The notes under the pieces were generated by a model. It searched no databases, had not been told where the DNA came from, and saw nothing but the letters and a program-made list of their open reading frames with translations. Shown in pieces: positions 8,947 to 16,893 of a DNA stretch of 64,000 nucleotides (position 1 is its first letter; every line of letters starts with the position of its first letter). The translations under genes were made by a program, and so were the position numbers. Source of the stretch: Candidatus Peribacteria bacterium (GTDB lineage: Bacteria > Patescibacteriota > Gracilibacteria > UBA1369 > LOWO2-01-FULL-3); NCBI GenBank assembly GCA_943358175.1, contig CALRGV010000002.1, positions 51,328-115,327 of the forward strand. The letters run 5' to 3'.

Positions 8947-9052
8947 GGGGGTATAGCTCAATGGTAGAGCCTCATTCTGAATTGCTTATATTGCTTAAAA
9001 TATCGGCAGCTCAGAAATGACTGCACGGGTTCGATTCCCGTTACCTCCACCA
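8947..9052 (+). tRNA. tRNA-like gene with 32-nt insertion in the anticodon loop
   Basis: All arms of a class I tRNA are present: acceptor GGGGGTA/TACCTCC (one G-T pair), T8-A9, D arm GCTC-AATGGTA-GAGC, anticodon stem TCATT/AATGA, variable CTGC, T arm ACGGG-TTCGATT-CCCGT, discriminator A and encoded CCA. The anticodon loop is 39 nt instead of 7. Its ends (CTGA/TCAG) extend the anticodon helix, and an inner stem (ATAT/ATAT, TTGC/GCAG) can follow. Removing 32 nt would leave anticodon GAA (Phe), GCA (Cys) or TCA depending on the cut; A73 argues against Cys. It is too small for a self-splicing group I intron. It could be an intron-bearing tRNA, a decoy or a pseudogene. The PIN-like gene begins 25 nt downstream. 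Confidence 0.7.
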
Positions 9053-9077
9053 CAAAAATATAAAAAGTTAATTTATT

Positions 9078-10367
9078 ATGAGTGATGACCTATCGCCACC
9101 TTTTAGTGATTGCCCAAGATGCAATAATAAATCATATGGAATTTTAGCAATTTATCCCGAATTGAATTCCCAAAACAGTATTCTCGCAAAAGGGTGTTCG
9201 TATTGTAGACACCATCAACTTTCTAATTTACCCCACATATCAAAAAAAATTATTTATCTAGATCAAAATGCAATAAGCAATCTACAGTTTGCAGCAAATA
9301 CAAATAGTCCAAAACATCAAAAAGCCATCTTGGATGGATGGCAAACACTTTTCAATAAATTAAATAAACTTATTAAATATAACTTAATCATTTGTCCCTA
9401 CTCAGATATTCATGTTTTAGAATCAGTTCCTACAACAGAGTTTCATAATTTACAACACTTTCAGGAGATTCTATCTGGGATGATTACATTCAGTCATCAT
9501 AACTTAGTAGAGGACATTCAGGTAAAAAAATATTTCAAAAATTATATCCTAGGTAAAATAGACTCAGAGGCATTAATAGAGGAAATTGACTGCTTCGATA
9601 TATATCCACATTCCTGGTACATGAAATCAAAAGCTATTGATGAATTTAGATTAGACTTCCCACTAAAAAACGAAGAAGTCGAAGAAGTAAAAAATGCAAA
9701 TATCAAAGCTCATAATCAATTAGAAGAAAGCACCTATCTAAGATGGAAAAACAGAGATAGTAAAAAATTCGAAGAGTTAGTCTTAGAAGAAGCTACAGCA
9801 TTCGGAAACGAAAAATTGTGGTGGTTCGCCAAGTATTACAGATATATTAAAGGTCTCAGGGAAAACACAGCTATTGAAGAGATGGTTAAGCCTCCAGCAT
9901 TCGATTTAATATCAGAATTAATTAAAATTGCAAAATCCAACTCTAGCAATATTATTCTAAAAGATTTTTTCAATTCAAAATCAATATTAAATGTACCATG
10001 TATTAGGATTTCATCTGAATATTTTGCATCCATAGCAAGAAAATTAAATAAAGACAGTAAGAATAGGTACCCTCGAAAAAGCAATCCTAGTCCAGGAATG
10101 CTAAGTGACTCGGTATCATTATCTACATTCCTTCCGTATTGCGATGCTTTTTTTACTGATAACGAAAACTATGCCCTGTTTCAAGAAAAACCACTTAAAA
10201 TAGAAAAGAAAAAATATAATACGGAAATATTCTCCAAGCGAAATATGGATGAATTTATAGAGTATCTTGAAAATATTTGGCTCAATGCAAATAAATTGCA
10301 TTTAAATCTAGTGAGAGAAATATACGACGAGAAATGGCTAAACTCATCAGAAATTAATTTTTTTTAG
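9078..10367 (+). CDS. Zinc-ribbon/PIN-like domain protein, putative RNase effector
   Basis: 429 aa. The N-terminus has two CxxC knuckles (C12/C15 and C40/C43) forming a probable zinc ribbon. It is followed by a PIN-like start (IIYLDQN, D62), a downstream acidic residue (SDIHVLES, E115), a long helical middle and a C-terminal SDSVSLSTFLPYCDAFFTDN segment. That segment supplies the last acidic residues, as in the variant PIN proteins with an LDQN motif. PIN nucleases cut RNA, often tRNA anticodon loops in VapC toxins (family knowledge). Its placement 25 nt after an abnormal tRNA-like gene on the same strand suggests co-transcription and a functional link (inference). No antitoxin-like small gene is seen. 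It is convergent with nadC (9 nt apart) and strongly AT-rich. The PIN call is moderate because it rests on motif reading. Confidence 0.65.
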   Translation: MSDDLSPPFSDCPRCNNKSYGILAIYPELNSQNSILAKGCSYCRHHQLSNLPHISKKIIYLDQNAISNLQFAANTNSPKHQKAILDGWQTLFNKLNKLIKYNLIICPYSDIHVLESVPTTEFHNLQHFQEILSGMITFSHHNLVEDIQVKKYFKNYILGKIDSEALIEEIDCFDIYPHSWYMKSKAIDEFRLDFPLKNEEVEEVKNANIKAHNQLEESTYLRWKNRDSKKFEELVLEEATAFGNEKLWWFAKYYRYIKGLRENTAIEEMVKPPAFDLISELIKIAKSNSSNIILKDFFNSKSILNVPCIRISSEYFASIARKLNKDSKNRYPRKSNPSPGMLSDSVSLSTFLPYCDAFFTDNENYALFQEKPLKIEKKKYNTEIFSKRNMDEFIEYLENIWLNANKLHLNLVREIYDEKWLNSSEINFF

Positions 10368-10376
10368 ATCAAGAGA

Positions 10377-11342
10377 CTACACAATCCTCAAACTCATATC
10401 CAAACTCTGAATTCCAGACGTCAGACAACCCATAGAAATGATGTCTACGCCTGTTTTAGCGTAGTCTAAGACGGTTTTTTCATTAATACGGCCAGAAGCC
10501 TCAAAAAGGATTCCATCGTGCAATCCGAGCTCTTTTACCCTTTCTATAGCCATTTTAGTGTCTTCAGCCGAAACATTATCAATCAAAGCTACTCCAACAG
10601 ATTTAATTTTGCCACCTAAATATCTTGGAAAAATTTCAGCAAGTTTCACGACATCATCCACATTTCCCACTTCCACCTCCACAAACCTGCAATCCAAATC
10701 AGCATCAGCTATTTTCCCCAAAACCATCTCAAAATCATGTCCGGCTACATACATATGAGTATTTTTAACCAAAACAGCATCAGCCAAATTAAGCCTATGA
10801 CTACCGCCTCCACCAATTACTACAGCCTTTCTATCAATCCATCCCCACAAAGCCTTACGCGTAGGAGTAATCATTACATCATAATCCTTGATTAAATTCA
10901 CAATTTTTCTCGTCATCGTGGCGATAGCACTCATTCTCATAATCAAATTTAAAACCGTCCTCTCAACTGCCAATAAATCATGCAATTCAGCTTCTAACTC
11001 AATCAAAACATCCCCCGATTTTATCTCCTGACCATCCTTCACATTAAATTTAATTTTAAACTCACTTAACAATCTCGGTCTAAATTGAGGATCTGCGTCT
11101 ACTAAAAAATATTGAATTTCCTCTCGTCCAGCAAAAATTCCATCCTCCTTGGCAATAATATTTGCACTAACATTTTGTTTCTCAGTGAAAAGACTATCTG
11201 AAGTAATATCTCCTTTAGTGCCCAAATCCTTCTCTAATTCCAAAAAAGTATAGCGAAAAACCCACTGCTTATAAGTAGAGTTCTCGATAGTGAGTAATCT
11301 ATCAGCCCTGTGTGTAAAATTTTTTAATGATTTTCTATCCAT
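10377..11342 (-). CDS. nadC: Nicotinate-nucleotide pyrophosphorylase (quinolinate phosphoribosyltransferase)
   Basis: 321 aa, slightly longer than the usual 280-300. It converts quinolinate and PRPP to nicotinate mononucleotide in de novo NAD synthesis. Diagnostic segments include ERTVLNLIMRMSAIAT, the TRKALWGWIDRKAVVIGGG region (usually TRKT-PG-R), HRLNLADAVLVKNTH and the C-terminal EASGRI...GVDIISMG phosphate site. The TRKALWGWID variant resembles ModD/NadC-like divergent members. It starts 2 nt after nadA ends, so the two form an operon. Its last 122 bp are duplicated at 1383-1504 beyond the accessory island, and unlike that copy it now lacks a hairpin after the stop. Its 3' end therefore probably came with the island. 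Confidence 0.9.
   Translation of the reverse strand: MDRKSLKNFTHRADRLLTIENSTYKQWVFRYTFLELEKDLGTKGDITSDSLFTEKQNVSANIIAKEDGIFAGREEIQYFLVDADPQFRPRLLSEFKIKFNVKDGQEIKSGDVLIELEAELHDLLAVERTVLNLIMRMSAIATMTRKIVNLIKDYDVMITPTRKALWGWIDRKAVVIGGGGSHRLNLADAVLVKNTHMYVAGHDFEMVLGKIADADLDCRFVEVEVGNVDDVVKLAEIFPRYLGGKIKSVGVALIDNVSAEDTKMAIERVKELGLHDGILFEASGRINEKTVLDYAKTGVDIISMGCLTSGIQSLDMSLRIV
10381..10502. repeat. Right direct repeat of island (nadC 3' end)
   Basis: Same orientation and 116 of 122 identical positions with 1383-1504; the differences are all silent in the nadC frame. It probably marks the attachment or recombination region of the island. Confidence 0.8.
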
Positions 11343-11344
11343 AC

Positions 11345-12265
11345 TTACTTAGTTATTTCAAACATTTTTTCAAAGGCCTTTAGAGCCTTCGCAGCAACTT
11401 TAGAGTCTACTCTAACAGGAAACTTCATTGTTTCCAAGGATTTTAATACCGCAGCTAAAGTATTCTTTTTCATATCAAAACATAAATTACACAACCCATA
11501 AAATTTCTTATTTGGCAATTCTCTATGCAATCTTTCAGTCATTCCACACTCAGTAAGAATAAAAAATTCGTCTCCGGGATCATTTCTGGCACAATCGATC
11601 ATTCCCGTAGTACTGGCCACATAGTCGGCCAACTCCAGGACTTCAGGTTTGGATTCCGGATGAGCAATGATTTTTGCCTTCGGGTGTAATCGACGAACTT
11701 CATCAATATAAGACTTATCCACAAAATGATGAATAGGGCAGTAACCTTCCCAAGCAATAATTTCCTTTTCAGGTACTTGCTTAGCCACATACGCCGCCAA
11801 ATTTTTATCCGGAACAAAAATAATTTTTTCCTCCGGCATCGCTCTCACCACTTTTACCGCATTGGAAGACGTGCAACACACATCTGATAAAGCTTTTACC
11901 TCAGCGGTGGAATTCACATACGTCACCACGGCAGCATCGGGGTGTTTTTCTTTGAATTCTTTTAATTGCTTCGCCTCAACCATATCCGCCATCGCACAGC
12001 CCGCATCAAAACTCGGAACCAAAACAATTTTACCTGGATTTAAAATCACCGCACTCTCAGCCATAAAATTCACTCCGCAAAAAACAATAATATCCGCCTT
12101 AGTTTTTGCCGCTTCTACGCACAAACCAAGAGAGTCACCAATAAAATCAGCCACATCGTAAATCTCAGGACGCTGATAATTATGCACTAAAATAACCGCA
12201 TTTTTCTCTTTTTTAAGTGCGTTAATTTTTTTAACTAAATTCTGATTAGAATTTGGAGTTTTCAT
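11345..12265 (-). CDS. nadA: Quinolinate synthase
   Basis: 306 aa, the normal length for NadA. It condenses iminoaspartate with dihydroxyacetone phosphate using a [4Fe-4S] cluster. The three conserved cysteine segments are present (FCGVNFMAESA, the GYCPIHH loop and TECGMTERL), as are HNYQRPEIYDVADFIGDSL near the N-terminus and the TTGM motif. With nadC it supplies the two last committed steps of de novo NAD synthesis. Neither nadB nor an aspartate dehydrogenase is in this window, so the source of iminoaspartate is not shown here. A long hairpin element sits just upstream of the start. Confidence 0.95.
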   Translation of the reverse strand: MKTPNSNQNLVKKINALKKEKNAVILVHNYQRPEIYDVADFIGDSLGLCVEAAKTKADIIVFCGVNFMAESAVILNPGKIVLVPSFDAGCAMADMVEAKQLKEFKEKHPDAAVVTYVNSTAEVKALSDVCCTSSNAVKVVRAMPEEKIIFVPDKNLAAYVAKQVPEKEIIAWEGYCPIHHFVDKSYIDEVRRLHPKAKIIAHPESKPEVLELADYVASTTGMIDCARNDPGDEFFILTECGMTERLHRELPNKKFYGLCNLCFDMKKNTLAAVLKSLETMKFPVRVDSKVAAKALKAFEKMFEITK

Positions 12266-12274
12266 AAAATTCTA

Positions 12275-12397
12275 GAGAGTATTCAATTGATGTCAGATGC
12301 GAGGCGGCATAGAAATTTTGACCGCAGTTTAGTATACACTAAATGAGGATCAAAATTTGTATGCCAACGAAGCAGATGACATCAATTCAATACTCTC
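12275..12397. repeat. Long palindromic hairpin element, copy 1
   Basis: Arms of about 58 nt pair almost completely (GAGAGTATT.AATTGATGTCA / TGACATCAATTCAATACTCTC) around a short centre. It ends 3 nt after the stop codon of the 12400-12933 gene. The core (TTTTGACCG, AGTTTA, TAAATGAGGATCAAAA, CCAACGAAG) is shared with the element at 15782-15903, while the outer arms differ with pairing kept. Confidence 0.85.
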
Positions 12398-12399
12398 AA

Positions 12400-12933
12400 C
12401 TACATTATGCCATGAACAAAGCGCAGCCACAAAGTCTTTAATCCATCCAAAGAAGCTTTTAAAAGTTCAACTAACAAACCCTTTAATTCACGAATTTTTT
12501 TAAGCACATTATTCATTTCAAAATAGCTTACCTTACCTGGAGACCTAAACATCTTCATTGCCTTCTTATGCAAATAATCAATTTCCTTTTTTATTTCGAC
12601 TTCGATTTGCTTCTTCATTACAGCCTCAGAAGGCATACTCTTCAGCAAATTAGCCCTGATAACAGCCGGATCAACTTTAGCTGCAACATTTTGAGTTCCA
12701 ACTACAGGAGAACTTTCCCCCTCTTTTGAGCCCAAAACCTCAGATACCTTACCGGTAGTTTCCAAAGATTCATCGAGACCCACAGCCTCAGCATAAGCAG
12801 ATTTACCTATATCCGAAGCATCATTTACCTCCTTTGAAGGTCTCATCTCTTCTTTTGTCTTAACGCTAAATTTTGACTCCGGAGAGGAAGACACGTTTTC
12901 AGGAGAACTATTTTTACTTGCCGAAAAATCCAT
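12400..12933 (-). CDS. Hypothetical protein, charged helical C-terminus
   Basis: 177 aa, function not recognised. The first 90 residues are Ser/Glu-rich and probably disordered. Residues 90-177 are predicted helical and basic (EVEIKKEIDYLHKKAMKMFRSP, then ELKGLLVELLKASLDGLKTLWLRFVHGI), with a hydrophobic end that could touch the membrane or a partner. There is no signal peptide. It is transcribed towards nadA but separated from it by the hairpin element at 12275-12397, and is divergent from valS with 127 bp between them. The amphipathic C-terminus looks conserved in kind, so I regard it as a real lineage-specific gene. Confidence 0.65.
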   Translation of the reverse strand: MDFSASKNSSPENVSSSPESKFSVKTKEEMRPSKEVNDASDIGKSAYAEAVGLDESLETTGKVSEVLGSKEGESSPVVGTQNVAAKVDPAVIRANLLKSMPSEAVMKKQIEVEIKKEIDYLHKKAMKMFRSPGKVSYFEMNNVLKKIRELKGLLVELLKASLDGLKTLWLRFVHGIM

Positions 12934-13009
12934 TTTTTCATAATAAATTACTCTTTAAATTATAAATTATCCTGAGTCAGATGTCAACCTGGCTTTAGAG
13001 CGCTTTCAT

Positions 13010-13038
13010 TTGGAATAAACAGCGCTATTTGCTAAAAT
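13010..13038 (+). promoter_or_regulatory. Promoter of valS
   Basis: TTGGAA, 17-nt spacer, TAAAAT with a preceding TGC (extended -10). The start codon lies 22 nt beyond the -10, leaving a short leader with no Shine-Dalgarno sequence. Confidence 0.6.
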
Positions 13039-13060
13039 TTTATTAAAATAATTTTAAAAA

Positions 13061-15772
13061 ATGGATTTTCAAATAGAACCGGCCTACGAAGCCAAAAAAC
13101 ACGAAGACTCAATATATAAGAAATGGGAAGAGAGTAAGGCATTTTCACCAAAAATAGATCCAAACAAAAAACCTTTTACTATTTCCCTGCCACCGCCAAA
13201 CGCCACAGGCACATTACATCTGGGCCATGCCGCAATGATTGCAATAGAGGATATTATGATTAGATATCATCGTATGCAAGGCTATGCGGCACTTTGGGTT
13301 CCGGGGACAGACCACGCGGCGATTGCAACTCAGAGCGTCGTAGAAAAAAAACTTCAAGCCGAGGGCATAAAAAATCCTCGTCAAGAACTGGGTCGAGAGA
13401 AACTTCTTTTGCATATCAGAAAATTTGTTGAAGAAAGCAGGAGTACAATCCGCAATCAAATTCGCAAAATGGGAGCAAGCTGCGACTGGAGCAGAGAAAA
13501 ATATACTATGGATGAAGACATGAATGTTGCGGTCAACACTCTGTTTGGCCGTATGTATGAAGATGGAGTGATTTACAGAGGTGGACGCATCGTAAATTGG
13601 GACCCAAACATGCAAACCACAGTGGCGGATGATGAGCTGGAATACAAAGAAGAAAAAGCAAAACTATATTACTTCAAATATGGACCGGTCACCATCAGTA
13701 CGGCGCGTCCTGAAACTAAATTCCTTGATAAAGTCATAGTCGTTCACCCAAAAGATAAACGTTACAAAAAACTCGTTGGTAAAGAATTTGAATTTGAATG
13801 GATAGACGGACCGATTAAAGCAAAAATGATCGCCGACGACTGTATCGATATGAAATTTGGAACAGGAGCGATGACTATTACTCCCGCTCACAGCCTTGTT
13901 GATTACGAATTAGCTAAGCGCCACAAATTAGAAGCACCACAAATAATAGATTTTAATGGAAAAATTAAACCGGAAGTTTCTAAAGAATTTGCCGGACTTT
14001 CGATTACCGAAGCCAGAGCAAAGATAGTGGAAAAATTAAGAGAAAAAGGATTATTAGTCAAAATCGACGAAGACTATACCCATAAAGTAGCCGTAAATTA
14101 CAGAGGAAAGGGGACTATTGAGCCACAAATCATGAAACAATGGTTTGTAGATGTTAATAAAAAAGTAATTCAATGGAAAAAGAAAAAATGTAGTATTAAG
14201 GAAGTTTTGCAAGACTGCATTCAAAGCAAAATGATCAAAATTGTACCACGACGTTTTGAGAAAATTTATTTTCATTGGATAGATAATTTACAAGACTGGT
14301 GTATTTCCAGACAAATTTGGTGGGGTCATCAAATTCCAATTTGGCACAAAGTCACCGCGGAACAATTAAAAATTCTAAATTCAAAAAACGACACTTCCAC
14401 CCTTGATCTTGAACGTTTAAATATCAACGAGGAAGTACAATTTTCCACTACACAACCAAAATCTGGACAATGGTTTAGAGATCCCGATACATTGGATACC
14501 TGGTTTAGCTCAGCCCTGTGGACTTTTGCCACCCTTGGCTGGCCAAATCACACGGAAGACTTTAAGTATTTCCATCCAACAGACGTCCTCGAAACCGGCT
14601 ACGATATTCTATTCTTTTGGGTTGCCCGCATGATCCTAGCCTCAACATACGCCCTTCGCAGCGACAAACTGCCGGAAGAACAATGCATACCATTCAAAAC
14701 TGTCTATTTACATGGACTAATTCGAGACATAAATGGTAAGAAAATGAGTAAATCAAATCCGGAAACTTGCATCGATCCACTGGATATGATTGAAAAATAC
14801 GGAACAGATTCCTTGAGACTTAGCCTTGTCATGGGATCCAGTCCGGGAAACGACATGAGGCTCTACGAAGAGAAAATAGCCGGATACAGAAACTTCGTAA
14901 ATAAAATTTGGAACGCCTCAAGATTCGCCTTAATGAATATCGAGAAGAAAGATTTAGACGCTGAATTTAACGAGTCTATGATAAAAAGCAATGCTGATAA
15001 ATGGATCATGACCGAATTACAAAAACTGATAAAGTCAGCAGACCATGACTTGAAAAATCACCAATTCTCCGGCGCCGGAACAAAAATCTACGACTTCATT
15101 TGGAATCAGTACTGCGACTGGTATTTAGAAATCTCCAAAGGTGGACAAAAGAATCCGGCAGTACTTCTTTACGTACTAAAAAATATATTAAAACTAATGC
15201 ATCCATTTGTTCCATTCGTCACGGAAGCAATCTGGAGCAATATTGGCAAAACAATGCTTATCACCGAAAAATGGCCTGAATACAACAATAAGTTCATCTT
15301 TAAAAATGAAGCTAAAGCAACCGAACTAACAAAAGAAATAATCACAAAAATAAGAAGTATCAGATCTGAATCAAAAGTAGAACCAGGCAAAAAAATTCAT
15401 GCATTTGTCTATGGAGGAAAAAATACGGAAAACATAGAGCAGGACAAAGAAACCATCATGAGATTAGCTCGTTTGGAAACCATGGAATTAAGTATTTCCG
15501 GGGAAAAAGTAAAAGAAGCAAAATCTATCTTTCTTAATGACATCGAAATTCATCTTCCATTCAAGGGAATGCTTGATTTAGACAAAGAAAAAAAGAACAT
15601 CCAAGCGCAAATAGACCAAAAAAATAATTTCATAAGCGCATTGGAGAAAAAGTTATCCAACAAAGAATTCATCAAAAAGGCTCCAAAAGAAATTATTGAA
15701 AAAGATATGGAAAGACTCAACTCCGAAAAAGAACAGCTTCAAAAGCTCAAAGATCAGTTAATAGAGCTCTAG
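13061..15772 (+). CDS. valS: Valyl-tRNA synthetase
   Basis: 903 aa class I synthetase that charges tRNA-Val in the cytoplasm. The HIGH signature appears as PNATGTLHLGHA (about residue 45), the editing domain follows (TARPETKFLDKVIVVHP, then GTGAMTITPAHS) and the KMSKS loop is GKKMSKSNPETCIDP. The anticodon-binding helical domain and the C-terminal coiled coil typical of ValRS (MLDLDKEKKNIQAQID) are present. The MDFQIEPAYEAKKHEDSIYKKW start aligns with the family. It is monocistronic, with its own promoter, and is followed after 9 nt by a long hairpin element that may act in 3' end formation. Confidence 0.97.
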   Translation: MDFQIEPAYEAKKHEDSIYKKWEESKAFSPKIDPNKKPFTISLPPPNATGTLHLGHAAMIAIEDIMIRYHRMQGYAALWVPGTDHAAIATQSVVEKKLQAEGIKNPRQELGREKLLLHIRKFVEESRSTIRNQIRKMGASCDWSREKYTMDEDMNVAVNTLFGRMYEDGVIYRGGRIVNWDPNMQTTVADDELEYKEEKAKLYYFKYGPVTISTARPETKFLDKVIVVHPKDKRYKKLVGKEFEFEWIDGPIKAKMIADDCIDMKFGTGAMTITPAHSLVDYELAKRHKLEAPQIIDFNGKIKPEVSKEFAGLSITEARAKIVEKLREKGLLVKIDEDYTHKVAVNYRGKGTIEPQIMKQWFVDVNKKVIQWKKKKCSIKEVLQDCIQSKMIKIVPRRFEKIYFHWIDNLQDWCISRQIWWGHQIPIWHKVTAEQLKILNSKNDTSTLDLERLNINEEVQFSTTQPKSGQWFRDPDTLDTWFSSALWTFATLGWPNHTEDFKYFHPTDVLETGYDILFFWVARMILASTYALRSDKLPEEQCIPFKTVYLHGLIRDINGKKMSKSNPETCIDPLDMIEKYGTDSLRLSLVMGSSPGNDMRLYEEKIAGYRNFVNKIWNASRFALMNIEKKDLDAEFNESMIKSNADKWIMTELQKLIKSADHDLKNHQFSGAGTKIYDFIWNQYCDWYLEISKGGQKNPAVLLYVLKNILKLMHPFVPFVTEAIWSNIGKTMLITEKWPEYNNKFIFKNEAKATELTKEIITKIRSIRSESKVEPGKKIHAFVYGGKNTENIEQDKETIMRLARLETMELSISGEKVKEAKSIFLNDIEIHLPFKGMLDLDKEKKNIQAQIDQKNNFISALEKKLSNKEFIKKAPKEIIEKDMERLNSEKEQLQKLKDQLIEL

Positions 15773-15781
15773 GAACAGGTA

Positions 15782-15903
15782 GAGAGCGTTGAATTGATGC
15801 CAGCTACAAGGCGGAAGATAAATTTTGACCGGAGTTTACCTCAAGTAAATGAGGATCAAAATTTATCTTCCAACGAAGTAGATGGCATTAAGTCAACGCT
15901 CTC
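15782..15903. repeat. Long palindromic hairpin element, copy 2
   Basis: Begins 10 nt after the valS stop. Same layout and conserved core as 12275-12397 but different arm sequence (GGAAGAT/ATCTTCC here, GGCATA/TATGCC there; GAGAGCGTT/AACGCTCTC here, GAGAGTATT/AATACTCTC there). These are compensatory changes, so the folded form is conserved. Confidence 0.85.
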
Positions 15904-15928
15904 AGGTCTTTATTTTCAAGCCATTATC

Positions 15929-15937
15929 TGCTATAAT
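15929..15937 (+). promoter_or_regulatory. Extended -10 promoter of TPR-like gene
   Basis: TGCTATAAT, a consensus extended -10, 33 nt before the start at 15970. No convincing -35 is seen; the upstream hairpin element ends 25 nt earlier. Confidence 0.55.
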
Positions 15938-15969
15938 TAACAGATAAATATGAGCTTATAAAGTACCCA

Positions 15970-16893
15970 ATGGCTAATTTTGCCTATTACGAACAACTGG
16001 AACAAAAAATAAATTCCTTTCTCACCGAGGGAAAATTCAAGGAAGCCTTTGCTCTATGTAAAGAATCCATTATTCAGTATCCGAGCGAACCAAGATTTGC
16101 CAAAATAAAAAACAGAATTGAAGAAGCGGTGGAAGAAGAAAATGAAAAAAGAATTAAGGACAAATTAGAGGCAATGAAACCTCTTTGGAAAGAAGAAAAG
16201 TACCTGGATATACTGAAAACTTTGAAAGATTTATTAATTGCATCACCGAATAATTCAAAACTGAAAAGTCTCTATGAGGACGCCGAAAATTCTTACAAAA
16301 AACAGTTTAAAAAACTAATCGAAAAATTCAGCAAAGAACAGCATCAGAGATTAGATGTAATTTTAGAAAATAATCCCGGACAGTTGATCGAAGAACTATA
16401 CATCCTAACAAAAGAAAATCCCGGAAACCAAAACGTAAAAAATTTAGTTGCAGAATACGAAGACAAATTAATCGCAAAAAAAATTGAGGATAAAAAAGAA
16501 TTACTCAGCTCCAACAAATACGATGTAATCGAAAATTTTCTTGATGAATTAAGGAAAATTGGTAAAGCTAATAAAAGAATTCAGGATATTGAAGTAGCAA
16601 TCAAATCTCGTAAATTGGAAGGAGAAATAGTTCAGACAAAAGAATTTGTTTACGGTGGAGAAAAGCACCTCGACACACTTGTTAAACTTGAAAAATATGA
16701 TAAGGCAATTAAAGCTGCTGAAGAGATACTAAAAGTTGATCCCAAAAATATTGCCGCAAGAGATGTTCTTGTTTTCTCAGAAAAAAAATACAAGAACCAA
16801 TTGAAAAATCTTGCAGCAGATTCAATAGAAAAAAATTTCCAAAACCTTCAAACGGAATACGCACAAGATAAAACTAAATTCATTAAAATTTAG
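15970..16893 (+). CDS. Tetratricopeptide-like helical protein
   Basis: 307 aa, soluble, highly charged (Lys/Glu), with no signal peptide or TM helix. Degenerate TPR-type helical pairs are visible near the N-terminus (INSFLTEGKFKEAFALCKES), around residues 70-105 (EEKYLDILKTLKDLLIASP) and near the C-terminus (LEKYDKAIKAAEEILKVDP). It probably acts as a scaffold for protein contacts, but no specific function can be named. The last codons overlap by 4 nt, tail to tail, with the sigma-r4/HARE gene on the other strand. Confidence 0.7.
   Translation: MANFAYYEQLEQKINSFLTEGKFKEAFALCKESIIQYPSEPRFAKIKNRIEEAVEEENEKRIKDKLEAMKPLWKEEKYLDILKTLKDLLIASPNNSKLKSLYEDAENSYKKQFKKLIEKFSKEQHQRLDVILENNPGQLIEELYILTKENPGNQNVKNLVAEYEDKLIAKKIEDKKELLSSNKYDVIENFLDELRKIGKANKRIQDIEVAIKSRKLEGEIVQTKEFVYGGEKHLDTLVKLEKYDKAIKAAEEILKVDPKNIAARDVLVFSEKKYKNQLKNLAADSIEKNFQNLQTEYAQDKTKFIKI

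Noticed and set aside
8947-9052. tRNA-Sec or group I intron-containing tRNA
   Set aside because: The acceptor is 7 bp and the extra bases are in the anticodon loop, not the variable arm; 32 nt is far too short for a group I intron.
12275-12397. Insertion sequence remnant
   Set aside because: The palindrome has no transposase, no target duplication and no extra coding sequence; it is treated as a structured repeat.
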